A stretch of DNA of 64,000 bases, taken from contig NZ_AMSG01000003.1 of NCBI RefSeq assembly GCF_000300875.1, positions 204,148 through 268,147 of the forward strand, in the 5' to 3' direction. The translations under genes and the position numbers were made by a program. Below the pieces are notes generated by a model. That model ran no database searches, was not told the origin of the DNA, and worked only from the letters and a program-made list of their open reading frames with translations. This DNA comes from Galbibacter marinus. Lineage in GTDB: Bacteria > Bacteroidota > Bacteroidia > Flavobacteriales > Flavobacteriaceae. This document shows positions 49,402 through 58,466 of this stretch, piece after piece. The stretch's first letter is position 1. Each line of letters starts with the position of its first letter.

Positions 49402-50415
49402 ATGGAACTCGAATTAAAAAAATACATACTTGAACTTGGACACACCTTTAAAATTTCAAGGGAATCTCGTGATACACAGGATTCCTTAGTGGTGTGTCTG
49501 AGCTTAAATGGTGAAACTGGATATGGGGAAGCTACTTCCAATCCATATTATGATGTAACGGTGGAATCTATGATGGACGAGATTTTAGAAATCGAATCTT
49601 ACATCAAAGCCATGACTACTATAGAACCAGCGGAATTTCACCACTATTTAACACATAGAAAACTAAGCCATTTTGCCATATGTGCATTAGACTTAGCTGC
49701 CCACGATCTTTATGGAAAACTAAAAAGAAAACCACTCTACGAGCTATGGGGGACCACTAATAATCACTATCCTATTACAAATTACACCATCGGTATAGAT
49801 ACCATTGATAAAATGGTTGAAAAAATGCTTGAAAAACCATGGCCACTATATAAAATTAAATTAGGAACAGAATACGATCTTCAGATCATTGAAGCCCTAA
49901 GAAAGCATACAGAGGCAATTTTTAGAATTGATGCTAACAATGCCTGGTCGGTTGATCAAACTCTTGAATTAGCACCACAACTTAAAGCTTTGCAGGTTGA
50001 GTTTCTTGAACAACCCTTACATGCGGATAATATCGAAGGCTACAAAGCACTTAGAGGAAAGTGTGTACTACCGATTATCGCAGATGAAAGCTGTATTGTG
50101 GAAGAAGATGTTGCAAAGTGTTCAGGGCTATTTGACGGTATTAATATTAAACTCACAAAATGTGGTGGTCTCACCCCTGCACTTCGGATGATAAAGAAGG
50201 CAAAGTCATTAGACATGAAAGTTATGGTTGGTTGTATGACAGAATCCAGCGTGGGAATTTCTGCAATTGCTCAACTTACACCCCAGCTCGATTATGTTGA
50301 TATGGATGGTGCGATGCTTTTAAAAAATGATATTGCAACTGGGATTCAAATCCAAGAAGGTGGTAAACTGAAGTTTCCTTCCATAGGGGGATCAGGAATA
50401 CGTTTGCTAAATTAA
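49402..50415 (+). CDS. Dipeptide epimerase (L-Ala-D/L-Glu epimerase type), enolase superfamily
   Basis: A 337-residue muconate-lactonizing-subgroup enzyme. The first catalytic lysine is in LYKIKLGTEYD (about residue 153). Metal ligands lie in FRIDANNAWS, FLEQPLHAD and IIADESC. The second lysine is in GINIKLTKCGG, and VGCMTESSVGISA closes the site. It would turn L-Ala-D-Glu from murein recycling into L-Ala-L-Glu, though substrate specificity in this family varies. The next gene, an AONS-like enzyme, starts 5 bp downstream. Confidence 0.88.
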   Translation: MELELKKYILELGHTFKISRESRDTQDSLVVCLSLNGETGYGEATSNPYYDVTVESMMDEILEIESYIKAMTTIEPAEFHHYLTHRKLSHFAICALDLAAHDLYGKLKRKPLYELWGTTNNHYPITNYTIGIDTIDKMVEKMLEKPWPLYKIKLGTEYDLQIIEALRKHTEAIFRIDANNAWSVDQTLELAPQLKALQVEFLEQPLHADNIEGYKALRGKCVLPIIADESCIVEEDVAKCSGLFDGINIKLTKCGGLTPALRMIKKAKSLDMKVMVGCMTESSVGISAIAQLTPQLDYVDMDGAMLLKNDIATGIQIQEGGKLKFPSIGGSGIRLLN

Positions 50416-50420
50416 GTGGG

Positions 50421-51479
50421 ATGGCTGAATATATTGACAATTTTCCAGATCGAATAGTAACCACAGACAACGGTGACTATCTCTATTTTGGTGGTACAGC
50501 CTATTTAGGCTTACAAAAAAACAAAGACTTCATTGAGCATTATACAAACAATATAACGCATTACGGAACCCATTACGGCGCCTCTAGGGTTTCTAATGTT
50601 CGTTTCTCAATCTATGACAAGGCAGAACAGCACCTCGCTCGTTATATTGGTAGTCAGGCTTGTATTACCCTATCATCTGGATATATGGCCTCACAGCTGG
50701 TTAGTCAATATTTTTCAAATTCCGAAGCTATAAACTACAGGACTCCATATAGCCATGATGCTCTCTGGGCAGCGGGTCAACTAAAATTAAAGAGCTATGA
50801 AGAGTTAAAAGATCTGATGAATCAAAATCCTAAAGATCAACCTGTGGTGATTTATCTCGATTCCATTGATTTTATGGGAGCAAACTACCCCGATTTTAAG
50901 GGCCTTAAATCACTAAATCTAAAAAATGCTATTGTGGTTGTGGATGATTCACATGGCTTGGGAGTTATCGGACCTAAAGGAGCAGGAGTATTTCAACATC
51001 TAAAGTCACTTAAAATGAAGGAACTAATCATAAGCGGTTCTTTGGGTAAGGGCTTTGGTTTACAGTTTGGAGGTGTGTTCGGTACTAGAGAAAGAATTGA
51101 AGTGCTTGGTCAATTCCCTATCTTTGGCGGGAGTTCACCCGCAAGTCCAGCTACTATGGCAACTCTAATGCAAACACAACAAATTGTGGAAGAGCAAAGA
51201 AAAAAGCTTCATAACAATCACTCCTTATTCAGTAGTTTAGTACACTCAACAGGATTATTTAAACATTTCGGCGATCACCCTTCCTTCTCTTTTTCCAACG
51301 AAAAACTAACCAATTACTTATATGACCATAAGATTATAGTCACCAGTTTTAACTACCCCACAAAGGATTCACCCATAATGAGTAGAATTGTGATCAGTGC
51401 ATTTCATACAACAGAGGATATAAAAACCCTTGCACATGTCATAAATAACTATAAAAAAACCTCCGAAACGAACCGTTAA
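50421..51479 (+). CDS. AONS/KBL-like PLP-dependent enzyme (alpha-oxoamine synthase family)
   Basis: A 352-residue fold-type I PLP enzyme. YLYFGGTAYLGLQKNKDFIE, THYGASRVSNVRFSIYDKAE, VVVDDSHGLGVIGPKGAGVF (PLP Asp/His) and the Schiff-base lysine in SGSLGKGFGLQFGG place it with 8-amino-7-oxononanoate synthase and 2-amino-3-ketobutyrate CoA ligase. It is about 30-40 residues shorter than these and has no bio or tdh neighbours, so the reaction is unknown. Its coupling (5-bp gap) to the dipeptide epimerase is the main clue. Its last codons form the left arm of the terminator. Confidence 0.75.
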   Translation: MAEYIDNFPDRIVTTDNGDYLYFGGTAYLGLQKNKDFIEHYTNNITHYGTHYGASRVSNVRFSIYDKAEQHLARYIGSQACITLSSGYMASQLVSQYFSNSEAINYRTPYSHDALWAAGQLKLKSYEELKDLMNQNPKDQPVVIYLDSIDFMGANYPDFKGLKSLNLKNAIVVVDDSHGLGVIGPKGAGVFQHLKSLKMKELIISGSLGKGFGLQFGGVFGTRERIEVLGQFPIFGGSSPASPATMATLMQTQQIVEEQRKKLHNNHSLFSSLVHSTGLFKHFGDHPSFSFSNEKLTNYLYDHKIIVTSFNYPTKDSPIMSRIVISAFHTTEDIKTLAHVINNYKKTSETNR

Positions 51480-51496
51480 GGAGGTTTAAGTTTTAT
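51457..51496 (+). terminator. Terminator overlapping the 3' end of the AONS-like gene
   Basis: AAACCTCC (51457-51464, inside the coding sequence) pairs with GGAGGTTT (51480-51487, after the stop codon) and T-rich sequence follows. Confidence 0.7.
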
Positions 51497-51564
51497 TTAG
51501 ATTTTATCATTATGTAACATCAAAGTGCGCTAATAAAGCGACACTTATAGTACAAAATATTTAT

Positions 51565-52281
51565 TTACTTATCAGCTTGACTTTTAACAACCAATCTAAA
51601 TCCTTCACCGTGAATGTTGAGTATTTCTACGTCTTCATCCCTTTTAAGGTATTTACGAAGTTTGGCAATATACACGTCCATACTTCTAGAGGTAAAGTAA
51701 TTGTCGTCTCTCCAAATTTTGGTGAGCGCTAATTCTCTAGGCATCAAATCATTCTCGTGTAAAGCCAACAACCTTAGGAGTTCATTTTCCTTAGGTGATA
51801 ACTTAATCGGTTCTTCATCCTTAAAGGTTAAGAAACGAAGTTTAGAATTCAAGTGGAAATTTCCAATTTCAAATTCAAATTGTTTGCTATCGGCCAATGA
51901 TTCCGTTGACTTGCGTTGAATAATGGCTTTAATTTTAAACAACAACACCTCTGAATCAAAAGGCTTATTTAGATAATCATCTGCACCCACTTTATATCCT
52001 TTGAGTACATCTTCTTTCATTGTTTTTGCAGTAAGGAAAATAATAGGAACATTATCATCCTTCTCTCTTATTTCCTTCGCTAATGTAAACCCGTCTTTAT
52101 AAGGCATCATCACATCCAGAATGCATAAATCAAAATTATCTTTTCTGAATTTTTCAAAACCTTCCATCCCGTTTTTGGCAAGTGTCACATCAAAGTCATT
52201 CATTGACAAATAATCTTTAAGGACAATTCCAAAATTAGGATCATCTTCTACCAATAGAATTTTTTTATTTACTGTTTCCAT
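51565..52281 (-). CDS. OmpR-family response regulator (RprY-like)
   Basis: A 238-residue regulator. The receiver domain (about 1-122) has ILLVEDDPNFGIVLKDYLS, the phospho-acceptor Asp in DLCILDVMMPYKDG, and the lysine in YLNKPFDSEVL. The C-terminal winged helix (about 140-232) has LSPKENELLRLLALHENDL and RSMDVYIAKLRKYLKRDE. It is transcribed after the histidine kinase gene with a 4-bp gap, forming a two-component system like RprX/RprY of Bacteroides. Confidence 0.93.
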   Translation of the reverse strand: METVNKKILLVEDDPNFGIVLKDYLSMNDFDVTLAKNGMEGFEKFRKDNFDLCILDVMMPYKDGFTLAKEIREKDDNVPIIFLTAKTMKEDVLKGYKVGADDYLNKPFDSEVLLFKIKAIIQRKSTESLADSKQFEFEIGNFHLNSKLRFLTFKDEEPIKLSPKENELLRLLALHENDLMPRELALTKIWRDDNYFTSRSMDVYIAKLRKYLKRDEDVEILNIHGEGFRLVVKSQADK

Positions 52282-52285
52282 GCTT

Positions 52286-53857
52286 TTATATTAAAGGTAA
52301 CTTTACAAAAAAGGTACTTCCTTTATCTTTTTCACTCTCGGCATATACTTCACCTTGGTGGTCCTCTACAATGCTTTTAACGTAGGCTAAACCAAGACCA
52401 TGCCCTTTTATATTATGTATGTTTCCGGTGGTTTCACGATAAAATTTTTCAAATATTCGCTTCAGTACCGCTTTACTCATTCCTGCTCCTTTATCCGTTA
52501 TTCTAATAACAATGCTATTTTTCACAATCTCGGTAAACACTTCAATTTTAGGCTCTTCCGGAGAATACTTATTCGCATTATCCAAGATATTGACAAAAAT
52601 ATTAGTCAAGTGAAATTCATTGCCCAATATCTCCGATCTTTTGGCATCGAGATGTGATTTAATATACCCACCTCTATTTTCAACCATCAATTCAACATGC
52701 GCCAAAGCCTCTTCCAAAACTTCATGTATATCTACCCGATCCTTTTTAATATCTAATTGATTTTTTTCCAATTTGGATATACGTAACACATTTTCCACCT
52801 GCGCATGCATCCGCTTATTCTCATCTCGGATCATTTGCATATAACGCTTGACCATATCGGAATCTTGTGAGGCTTTAGGGTTTTTTAAAGCATCCAGCGC
52901 CAAATTTATTGTGGCAATTGGAGTTTTAAACTCATGGGTCATGTTATTGATAAAATCAGTCTTAATCTCCGAGATCTGCTTCTGTTTGATTAATTGGTAA
53001 AGCGCACTTGCATAGGCAATTAAAATCACAAAGGTGAATACCATGGATAAGATTGCCATTTCAATAACCGAAGAAATTAAAAACTTCTTCTTATCTGGAA
53101 AGCTTACCACAAGGTTGTAATTACTCTTACCATCACTATCTGAAAAAACCTGTGCTCTATAGCGCGATTGTATCAGATCCAACGAGTTACTCGAACGCAC
53201 CTTAGTAGCTAACCCTTTGCTGTAAATCCCATAATCAAAATTCAAATCGATCCCTCTATCTCTAAGCTCTTTTTGCATCAAAAGCTCAATTTCCTGAGGG
53301 CTGACCCTTTTATGAATTGGAACCCTGTTGGCTGCTTCTTTAAACACATCTTCAAAAGCGGCTTTTTCTATAGCAGAAAATCCACCGATTTTTTCAATGC
53401 GTTCTACGGGTGAATATATCTTTCCGTCAATACCGTACTCCTCTTTAAAAATTTGTGTGGTTCTTCTACTGGTATAATTCTTTATCGTAGAAGAATCAGC
53501 TGCATTGTTATCAAAGAACGTCGAAGATATACCATAATCTTCCTCTAGGATCCCATGTGAATAAATGAACGTTTCATTGTTATTTCCATCACGTTCAACA
53601 TAGAATATCTCTTTTAAATTCGATTCCTTCAACTCTCCTATACTGTCCTTTAATCGTAAAGATTTATTGAAGTAATCCTTCATCTCTCTTTGCTCGATTT
53701 TATTAGTCACAGTATGCAATACCAGATAAATGGTATTGGAAAATTGCTCCTCTTTATCCTCTACTGCTGTTTTAATCCAATATCCCTGAACAAAAATAAT
53801 TCCAATTAAGGACAAGCTCATCAAGATAATCAGCAGTACTAATAAGCGTCTACTCAT
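52286..53857 (-). CDS. Sensor histidine kinase (RprX-like)
   Basis: A 523-residue membrane kinase. Two membrane segments (about 5-27 and 268-293) enclose a large periplasmic sensor domain. The H box is NNMTHEFKTPIATINLALDA (about residue 310). The ATPase part has the N box TNIFVNILDNANKYSPEEP, G1 ITDKGAGMSKAVL and G2 GHGLGLAYVKSIVEDH. It starts MSRRLLVLLIILMSLSLIGI. The -7 box at 53863-53870 lies so close to the ATG that the transcript may be leaderless, and a symmetric element lies upstream at 53891-53913. Confidence 0.93.
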   Translation of the reverse strand: MSRRLLVLLIILMSLSLIGIIFVQGYWIKTAVEDKEEQFSNTIYLVLHTVTNKIEQREMKDYFNKSLRLKDSIGELKESNLKEIFYVERDGNNNETFIYSHGILEEDYGISSTFFDNNAADSSTIKNYTSRRTTQIFKEEYGIDGKIYSPVERIEKIGGFSAIEKAAFEDVFKEAANRVPIHKRVSPQEIELLMQKELRDRGIDLNFDYGIYSKGLATKVRSSNSLDLIQSRYRAQVFSDSDGKSNYNLVVSFPDKKKFLISSVIEMAILSMVFTFVILIAYASALYQLIKQKQISEIKTDFINNMTHEFKTPIATINLALDALKNPKASQDSDMVKRYMQMIRDENKRMHAQVENVLRISKLEKNQLDIKKDRVDIHEVLEEALAHVELMVENRGGYIKSHLDAKRSEILGNEFHLTNIFVNILDNANKYSPEEPKIEVFTEIVKNSIVIRITDKGAGMSKAVLKRIFEKFYRETTGNIHNIKGHGLGLAYVKSIVEDHQGEVYAESEKDKGSTFFVKLPLI

Positions 53858-53862
53858 TTGGT

Positions 53863-53870
53863 CAAAATTA
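53863..53870 (-). promoter_or_regulatory. -7 promoter box TAATTTTG of the two-component operon
   Basis: Exact TAnnTTTG on the reverse strand. The predicted start coincides with the A of the ATG at 53857 or lies within a base or two of it. No TTG is seen at the -33 position. Confidence 0.5.
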
Positions 53871-53890
53871 AGGCTTTGTAATAAGGTAGG

Positions 53891-53913
53891 TTAAGGTTTT
53901 AACCTAACCTTAA
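53891..53913 (-). promoter_or_regulatory. Inverted repeat TTAAGGTT-N7-AACCTTAA, possible operator of the two-component operon
   Basis: Eight-base arms at 53891-53898 and 53906-53913, with further AACC/GGTT units inside and beside them. The element is centred about 45 bp upstream of the predicted kinase transcript start, a usual position for OmpR-family activators at promoters lacking a good upstream element. Confidence 0.5.
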
Positions 53914-53935
53914 CAAAAATGTTAAATTTTTTGTT

Positions 53936-54520
53936 TCAAATCGTTTTTTTAAGTATATGATCGTGGATTTTATAAACATTTTCTCGTGTTGAGTCCAGGT
54001 CAATATTTTCAATAACATAGGTAGATTTTTCTACTCGCTGCTTATCAGTCCACTGATTTTTGATGCGATCCATTACAGCTTTCCTAGTGGTGTTATCTCT
54101 ATTTAACACACGCTGAATTCGAACTTCCTCTGGCGCAGTTACACTAATGACGGCATCACATAGTATGTCTCCACCAGATTCGAATAGTATAGCTACTTCC
54201 TTTATCACATATGGAGCATCTTGCACCTGGTACCAAGAATCAAAATCTTCTCTTACCGCTGGATGAATAATCCCATTTAATACGGCAAGCTTACTTGGAT
54301 TATTAAACACGATCTGGGCAATTAATGCTCGATTTGGTATAGAATTTTCATAGGCCTGAGCACCAAATTCCTCCACAATACGTCTTTTAATAGTTTCATC
54401 AATTTCCATAAGCCGCTTTGCTCTTTCATCAGCTATATAGACAGGCACACCCAATTGCTTAAAAAAAGAAGCGATAGTAGATTTACCACTACCAATACCC
54501 CCTGTCAGCCCTACGATCAT
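53936..54520 (-). CDS. coaE: Dephospho-CoA kinase
   Basis: A 194-residue P-loop kinase for the last step of CoA synthesis. MIVGLTGGIGSGKSTIASFF carries the Walker A at residues 8-15. PVYIADERAKRLME and VKEVAILFESGGDILCDAVI correspond to the CoA-binding and lid-adjacent regions; RVLNRDNTTRKAVMDRIKNQ is the lid. It overlaps the upstream YbbR gene by 4 bp (ATGA), so translation is coupled. It is the last gene of the GT2-ybbR-coaE unit. Confidence 0.95.
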   Translation of the reverse strand: MIVGLTGGIGSGKSTIASFFKQLGVPVYIADERAKRLMEIDETIKRRIVEEFGAQAYENSIPNRALIAQIVFNNPSKLAVLNGIIHPAVREDFDSWYQVQDAPYVIKEVAILFESGGDILCDAVISVTAPEEVRIQRVLNRDNTTRKAVMDRIKNQWTDKQRVEKSTYVIENIDLDSTRENVYKIHDHILKKTI

Positions 54521-55485
54521 TGTTCTGTGGTTTTAGTTAAAAATTCAATCTTTTGATCTAAAAGTTTTACTGAACTTACTAAGGATGGCTTTTTAGCGAT
54601 CTTAGGAATAAGGTATGAAATCTGATTATTGGCATCATTAAAGTCACAAACTACCTCAAAATCAGCTGCTTTAATATTTTTAAGTTGAGAAATAGGAGCT
54701 TTACAAACAATCTCAACCATTGCTGGGTAAAGCTTTATACTTGTGTTTTCTGGCAGATTTCTTACCTTCACTTCGAGCTTTAACACCTTTTCTGAATAGC
54801 GTTCTACAGGTACCTTAATATCCACTTGTTTGGTTTGATACTCTAGACTATTTAGAGAATCAGGTGTAGATAGTTTAATAGTACTGCTTATTGAATTATG
54901 CACATTTTTATAATTTTTTATTTCGGTATGCACCCGATCTACCTTAGCCACGATGTCCTCTGGACCGCGAATCCAAATACTATCGGGCTCTATTGAAATG
55001 GAATCACTTAAATTAAAATCTTCATCAAAGGAGAACAATAGACGTGAAACCACCGGAACATATTTTTTTACATTCTCACCAAGAGTTAATTTTAAAGAAT
55101 CAAGATCCAAGCGTTTAACCACTAAAGAGTTATGTTGCCTATTAATGGCTGATTCTAAATCAACAGCAAGCATATAATTGCTATCTTTTTGTTTTCTAAA
55201 GTCAGTATATGGAAGATTGACACTTTGTCTAAATAATCTGTAAGTCAATATCTTAAATCCAGTAGCCTGAACTGTTGCTTCAAGAGAATTAGTAGGTGAA
55301 CCCAACACTAATTTTTCTTCAGGTATACCAGAATAGGTGACTTTAAAATTCAGTTGTGATACATAAGTATCCGATAGGGTAATCAAAAACCATATAAAAA
55401 AAGAGATCACCAAAAACATTAAAAACATCGATGCCTTTGGTCTACTTAACAGTTTTTTGATTTTTGTACTGACTTTTCTTAACAT
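54517..55485 (-). CDS. YbbR-like domain protein, membrane anchored
   Basis: A 322-residue protein. A short basic cytosolic segment (LRKVSTKIKKLLSRPKAS) precedes one membrane segment (about 19-40, MFLMFLVISFFIWFLITLSD). The rest is exported and contains repeated YbbR-like strands (for example VKVRNLPENTSIKLYPAMVE at the end). In other bacteria YbbR/CdaR proteins regulate diadenylate cyclase, but no cyclase gene is adjacent here. It overlaps the glycosyltransferase stop by one base and coaE by four. Confidence 0.85.
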   Translation of the reverse strand: MLRKVSTKIKKLLSRPKASMFLMFLVISFFIWFLITLSDTYVSQLNFKVTYSGIPEEKLVLGSPTNSLEATVQATGFKILTYRLFRQSVNLPYTDFRKQKDSNYMLAVDLESAINRQHNSLVVKRLDLDSLKLTLGENVKKYVPVVSRLLFSFDEDFNLSDSISIEPDSIWIRGPEDIVAKVDRVHTEIKNYKNVHNSISSTIKLSTPDSLNSLEYQTKQVDIKVPVERYSEKVLKLEVKVRNLPENTSIKLYPAMVEIVCKAPISQLKNIKAADFEVVCDFNDANNQISYLIPKIAKKPSLVSSVKLLDQKIEFLTKTTEQ

Positions 55486-56486
55486 TATTTAAAAAAGAGA
55501 TTTGGAAAAAGTACTTCTGGTTTTTTCTTTGAAAAGGTAATTAAAATTGTGGATTTGGCAAAGCCCAAACCGTAGCCTAGAAATTGAATAGCACTTGCGT
55601 AAACAGACAGAGCGGCTATTTGAAAACTTTTAGTACTTCTCAAAGCATCAATAAAAATCAGCAGTCCATAGAGTCCATACGCACCAAGCAGCCACTTAAA
55701 ACCAGCAAACCAGAATAAAACAGCGATCAGAAAGCCAAAAACAAACAAACTAGGAAACCAATAAGTAATTTTACGAGACTCAGGGTGCCACAGGTTTAAA
55801 ATTGGTCGGGTCATCCCAAACTTATTGACTTGCATATAAAACTTTTCCCAGGAAATTCTTCTTTTATGATATACAAAAGCATCAGGAATCAGTTTAGTGT
55901 CAAACCCTGCATTCCATAAACGGAGCGTTAAATCAGGATCTTCTCCAGGATGAATTTTGCCAAAGCCGCCCGTAGCTATAAAGGCCTTTTTAGAAAGTCC
56001 CATATTAAAGCTTCTTGGCTGAAATTTGTTCACACTTCCACTTTTACCTCGAATCCCACCAGTGGTAAGCCAAGAAGTCATGCTATAGTTAATAGCTTTT
56101 TGAATAGTTGAAAAGGATTCATGAGCGGCATCAGGCCCTCCAAAACAATCTGTATATTCCTGTGATAGGCTCTTTGTCACGCTAACTAGATAATCACGAG
56201 GTAAAATACAGTCAGAATCAAGTATTATAAAGTAATTGCCCTTGGCCTTCTGCATCCCATAATTGCGAGAATCTCCAGGGCCAGAATTAGCTTTAAAATA
56301 GTACGCAATATCCAAACGATCATTAAAGCGTTCAATAACCTCCTTACAAGGCTTTGTGGAACCGTCCTCTACAAGCACAACCTCGAAATCACTACCTTTA
56401 TTAAGAAGTAGCATACTAGCGAGAAGCTCCTCTACCTCTTCTGGCCTGTTATATACTGGAATTATAAATGTAAACTGAAGTTTCAT
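55485..56486 (-). CDS. Glycosyltransferase family 2, membrane associated
   Basis: A 333-residue protein. The GT-A domain (about 1-225) starts FTFIIPVYNRPEEVEELLAS and has VVLVEDGSTKPC, NSGPGDSRNYGMQKAKGNYF and the metal-binding DSDC in FIILDSDCILPRDYL. HPGEDPDLTLRLWNAGFDTK provides the acceptor-side ED motif. Two to three hydrophobic segments follow (about 242-315). The product may be a glycolipid or glycan. It is the first gene of a tightly overlapping unit with ybbR and coaE. Confidence 0.88.
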   Translation of the reverse strand: MKLQFTFIIPVYNRPEEVEELLASMLLLNKGSDFEVVLVEDGSTKPCKEVIERFNDRLDIAYYFKANSGPGDSRNYGMQKAKGNYFIILDSDCILPRDYLVSVTKSLSQEYTDCFGGPDAAHESFSTIQKAINYSMTSWLTTGGIRGKSGSVNKFQPRSFNMGLSKKAFIATGGFGKIHPGEDPDLTLRLWNAGFDTKLIPDAFVYHKRRISWEKFYMQVNKFGMTRPILNLWHPESRKITYWFPSLFVFGFLIAVLFWFAGFKWLLGAYGLYGLLIFIDALRSTKSFQIAALSVYASAIQFLGYGLGFAKSTILITFSKKKPEVLFPNLFFK

Positions 56487-56574
56487 GCCGATATAATAAG
56501 ATTAAAAAAGCTGTTTAAAGAAATCATCTATTGATAAAACCTTTAAACAGCTCAAATCGTATTTTTATTATGAT

Positions 56575-57393
56575 TTAGTCTTCCTTCATAAATTTCTCCA
56601 TTACATCATTACTCACGCCAGTACTGGTAAATCCACCATCGTGATATAAATTTTGCATGGTTACTTTTCGTGTGAAATCAGAGAATAAGCTTACAGTATA
56701 GTTTGCACAATCCTGAGCAGAAGCATTCCCTAGTGGAGACATCTTTTCTGCATAAGCGATAAAGCCATCAAAACCTTTCACTCCTTTACCAGCAGTGGTT
56801 GGAGTTGGAGATTGTGATATGGTATTAACCCTTACATTCTTGTCTTTTCCAAAATAATATCCAAAGCTTCTAGCAATAGATTCCAAATAAGCCTTATTAT
56901 CTGCCATATCATTGTAATCCGGAAAAACACGTTGCGCAGCCATATAGGTTAGCGCTACAATACTACCCCACTGATTCATAGCATCTTTTTTGTACAAAGT
57001 TTGACAAACCTTATGAAAAGATAAAGCTGAAACATCCCAGCCTTTTTGAGTGAAATCGTAGTTCTGGTCAGTATAATGTCTTCCTTTTCTAACGTTTATA
57101 GACATTCCAATGGAATGCAAAACAAAGTCGATTTTACCTCCAAGAATTTCAACGGCCTGATCCACTAAATTCTCAAGATCTTCAATATTAGTGGCATCAG
57201 CTGGAATAATCTGTGAGCCAGTTTTCTCAGCAAGTTCATTAATTTGCCCCATTCTCATGGCGATTGGCGCGTTGGACAATACAAAAACAGCACCTTCTTC
57301 ATGAGCCTTAACTGCAGTTTTCCACGCAATGGAATTCTCATCCAGTGCTCCAAAAATGATTCCTCTTTTTCCTTTTAATAAATTATGTGACAT
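56575..57393 (-). CDS. fabI: Enoyl-[acyl-carrier-protein] reductase [NADH]
   Basis: A 272-residue short-chain dehydrogenase-like enzyme that completes each round of fatty acid elongation. KGKRGIIFGALDENSIAWKT is the FabI-type nucleotide-binding start, DFVLHSIGMS follows, and the catalytic YX6K is in PDYNDMADNKAYLES. NTISQSPTPTTAGKGVKGF matches the substrate-loop region. MSHNLLKGK at 57393 is preferred over an in-frame ATG 9 bp upstream. It has its own promoter box at 57430-57437. Confidence 0.94.
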   Translation of the reverse strand: MSHNLLKGKRGIIFGALDENSIAWKTAVKAHEEGAVFVLSNAPIAMRMGQINELAEKTGSQIIPADATNIEDLENLVDQAVEILGGKIDFVLHSIGMSINVRKGRHYTDQNYDFTQKGWDVSALSFHKVCQTLYKKDAMNQWGSIVALTYMAAQRVFPDYNDMADNKAYLESIARSFGYYFGKDKNVRVNTISQSPTPTTAGKGVKGFDGFIAYAEKMSPLGNASAQDCANYTVSLFSDFTRKVTMQNLYHDGGFTSTGVSNDVMEKFMKED

Positions 57394-57429
57394 ATACTTC
57401 AAGATTAATTCTTTCGTTTTAAAAACAGT

Positions 57430-57437
57430 TCAAAAAT
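57430..57437 (-). promoter_or_regulatory. -7 promoter box TATTTTTG of fabI
   Basis: Exact TAnnTTTG on the reverse strand; predicted start near 57424, about 30 nt before the ATG. Confidence 0.5.
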
Positions 57438-57617
57438 ATTCAATTTATTTGTAAAGCAGGATCTTTTTAATACAGAAGTTAAGCATTTGATCAGCGAATT
57501 AAGTAAAATCCCTTAAAATCAAGTAAAAACACTACTACATTGCCTATTGTACTATAACATTTAACAGTCTTTTTAAAGAATATTTCTTTCGCAAATCTAA
57601 CCAAAGTCCCTTTCAAA

Positions 57618-58466
57618 TTATTGTTTTAATACAAAATCGACTTCATCCGAGGTGCTTTTTTGTGAAAGCAGTGCTATGGAAGCATCTGTTAGCTGTAAAA
57701 TCCTTGGATAGCCTCCAGTGGTCTGAGCATCTTTCATCAAAATGATTAATTTACCAGAAGGTGTCAATTGCACTGTGCCGGGTAGAGTTGATGAAGTTAG
57801 AATTGAATACGAATGTTTTAAAATTTGTTGTTTTAGCTGATAGGCCATACGGTTGTTCTGCTTGGAAATATTAAAAATACCATTTAGAAGTTGCGCCTTA
57901 TGATGTTCCGACAATAGGTTAAATTCAGGCCCCTTCTCCACCTCTATGATATTTGAATTGTAATTATGACCAGAGTTAACCCTCGACCCTGAGTCTTTCT
58001 TTAAACCAGATTTTTTTGAAAGCGGTAAATGCATCCCTACATAAAGACTTTCTACTGGGGTAACAGAACTATACCAAGAACGGCTCCCTAAAACAAATTC
58101 TGTTTGAAACCCACCTGAAACAGCTAGATAACAACGTATTCCTCGACTAGGCCTTCCAAATTTTAATACCGATCCCGCTTTAATATGATAAACTTCATCA
58201 TTTAGCAGTTCTTTTTCATTAATAGTTGGTGACATAAAGGCTCCGCATAAAGTAATAATCGCATCTGATTCAAATAATAACTCTGGACCACTAAGGGTGA
58301 TTTCCATAACCGCATCCTCTATACTATTTCCGAGTAATGCATTAGCCATATTAGCGGAGATTTCATCCATGACACCACTTATAGGCACACCGTGATGCCT
58401 GTGATTATAACGTCCTCTATCCTGTATGCTGGTTAAAAAACCTGTCTTTAGTACCTCAATCATCAC
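57618..58466 (-). CDS. pxpC: 5-oxoprolinase subunit PxpC (biotin-dependent carboxyltransferase-like, KipA family)
   Basis: A 282-residue protein of the KipA/YbgK family. It starts IEVLKTGFLTSIQDRGRYNH and has GVPISGVMDEISANMANALL, LLFESDAIITLCGAFMSPTI, RGIRCYLAVSGGFQ and SSTLPGTVQLTPSGKLIILM, the family order. With PxpA and PxpB it forms the bacterial ATP-dependent 5-oxoprolinase that recycles pyroglutamate to glutamate. Its start overlaps the pxpB stop by 11 bp. Confidence 0.93.
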   Translation of the reverse strand: MMIEVLKTGFLTSIQDRGRYNHRHHGVPISGVMDEISANMANALLGNSIEDAVMEITLSGPELLFESDAIITLCGAFMSPTINEKELLNDEVYHIKAGSVLKFGRPSRGIRCYLAVSGGFQTEFVLGSRSWYSSVTPVESLYVGMHLPLSKKSGLKKDSGSRVNSGHNYNSNIIEVEKGPEFNLLSEHHKAQLLNGIFNISKQNNRMAYQLKQQILKHSYSILTSSTLPGTVQLTPSGKLIILMKDAQTTGGYPRILQLTDASIALLSQKSTSDEVDFVLKQ

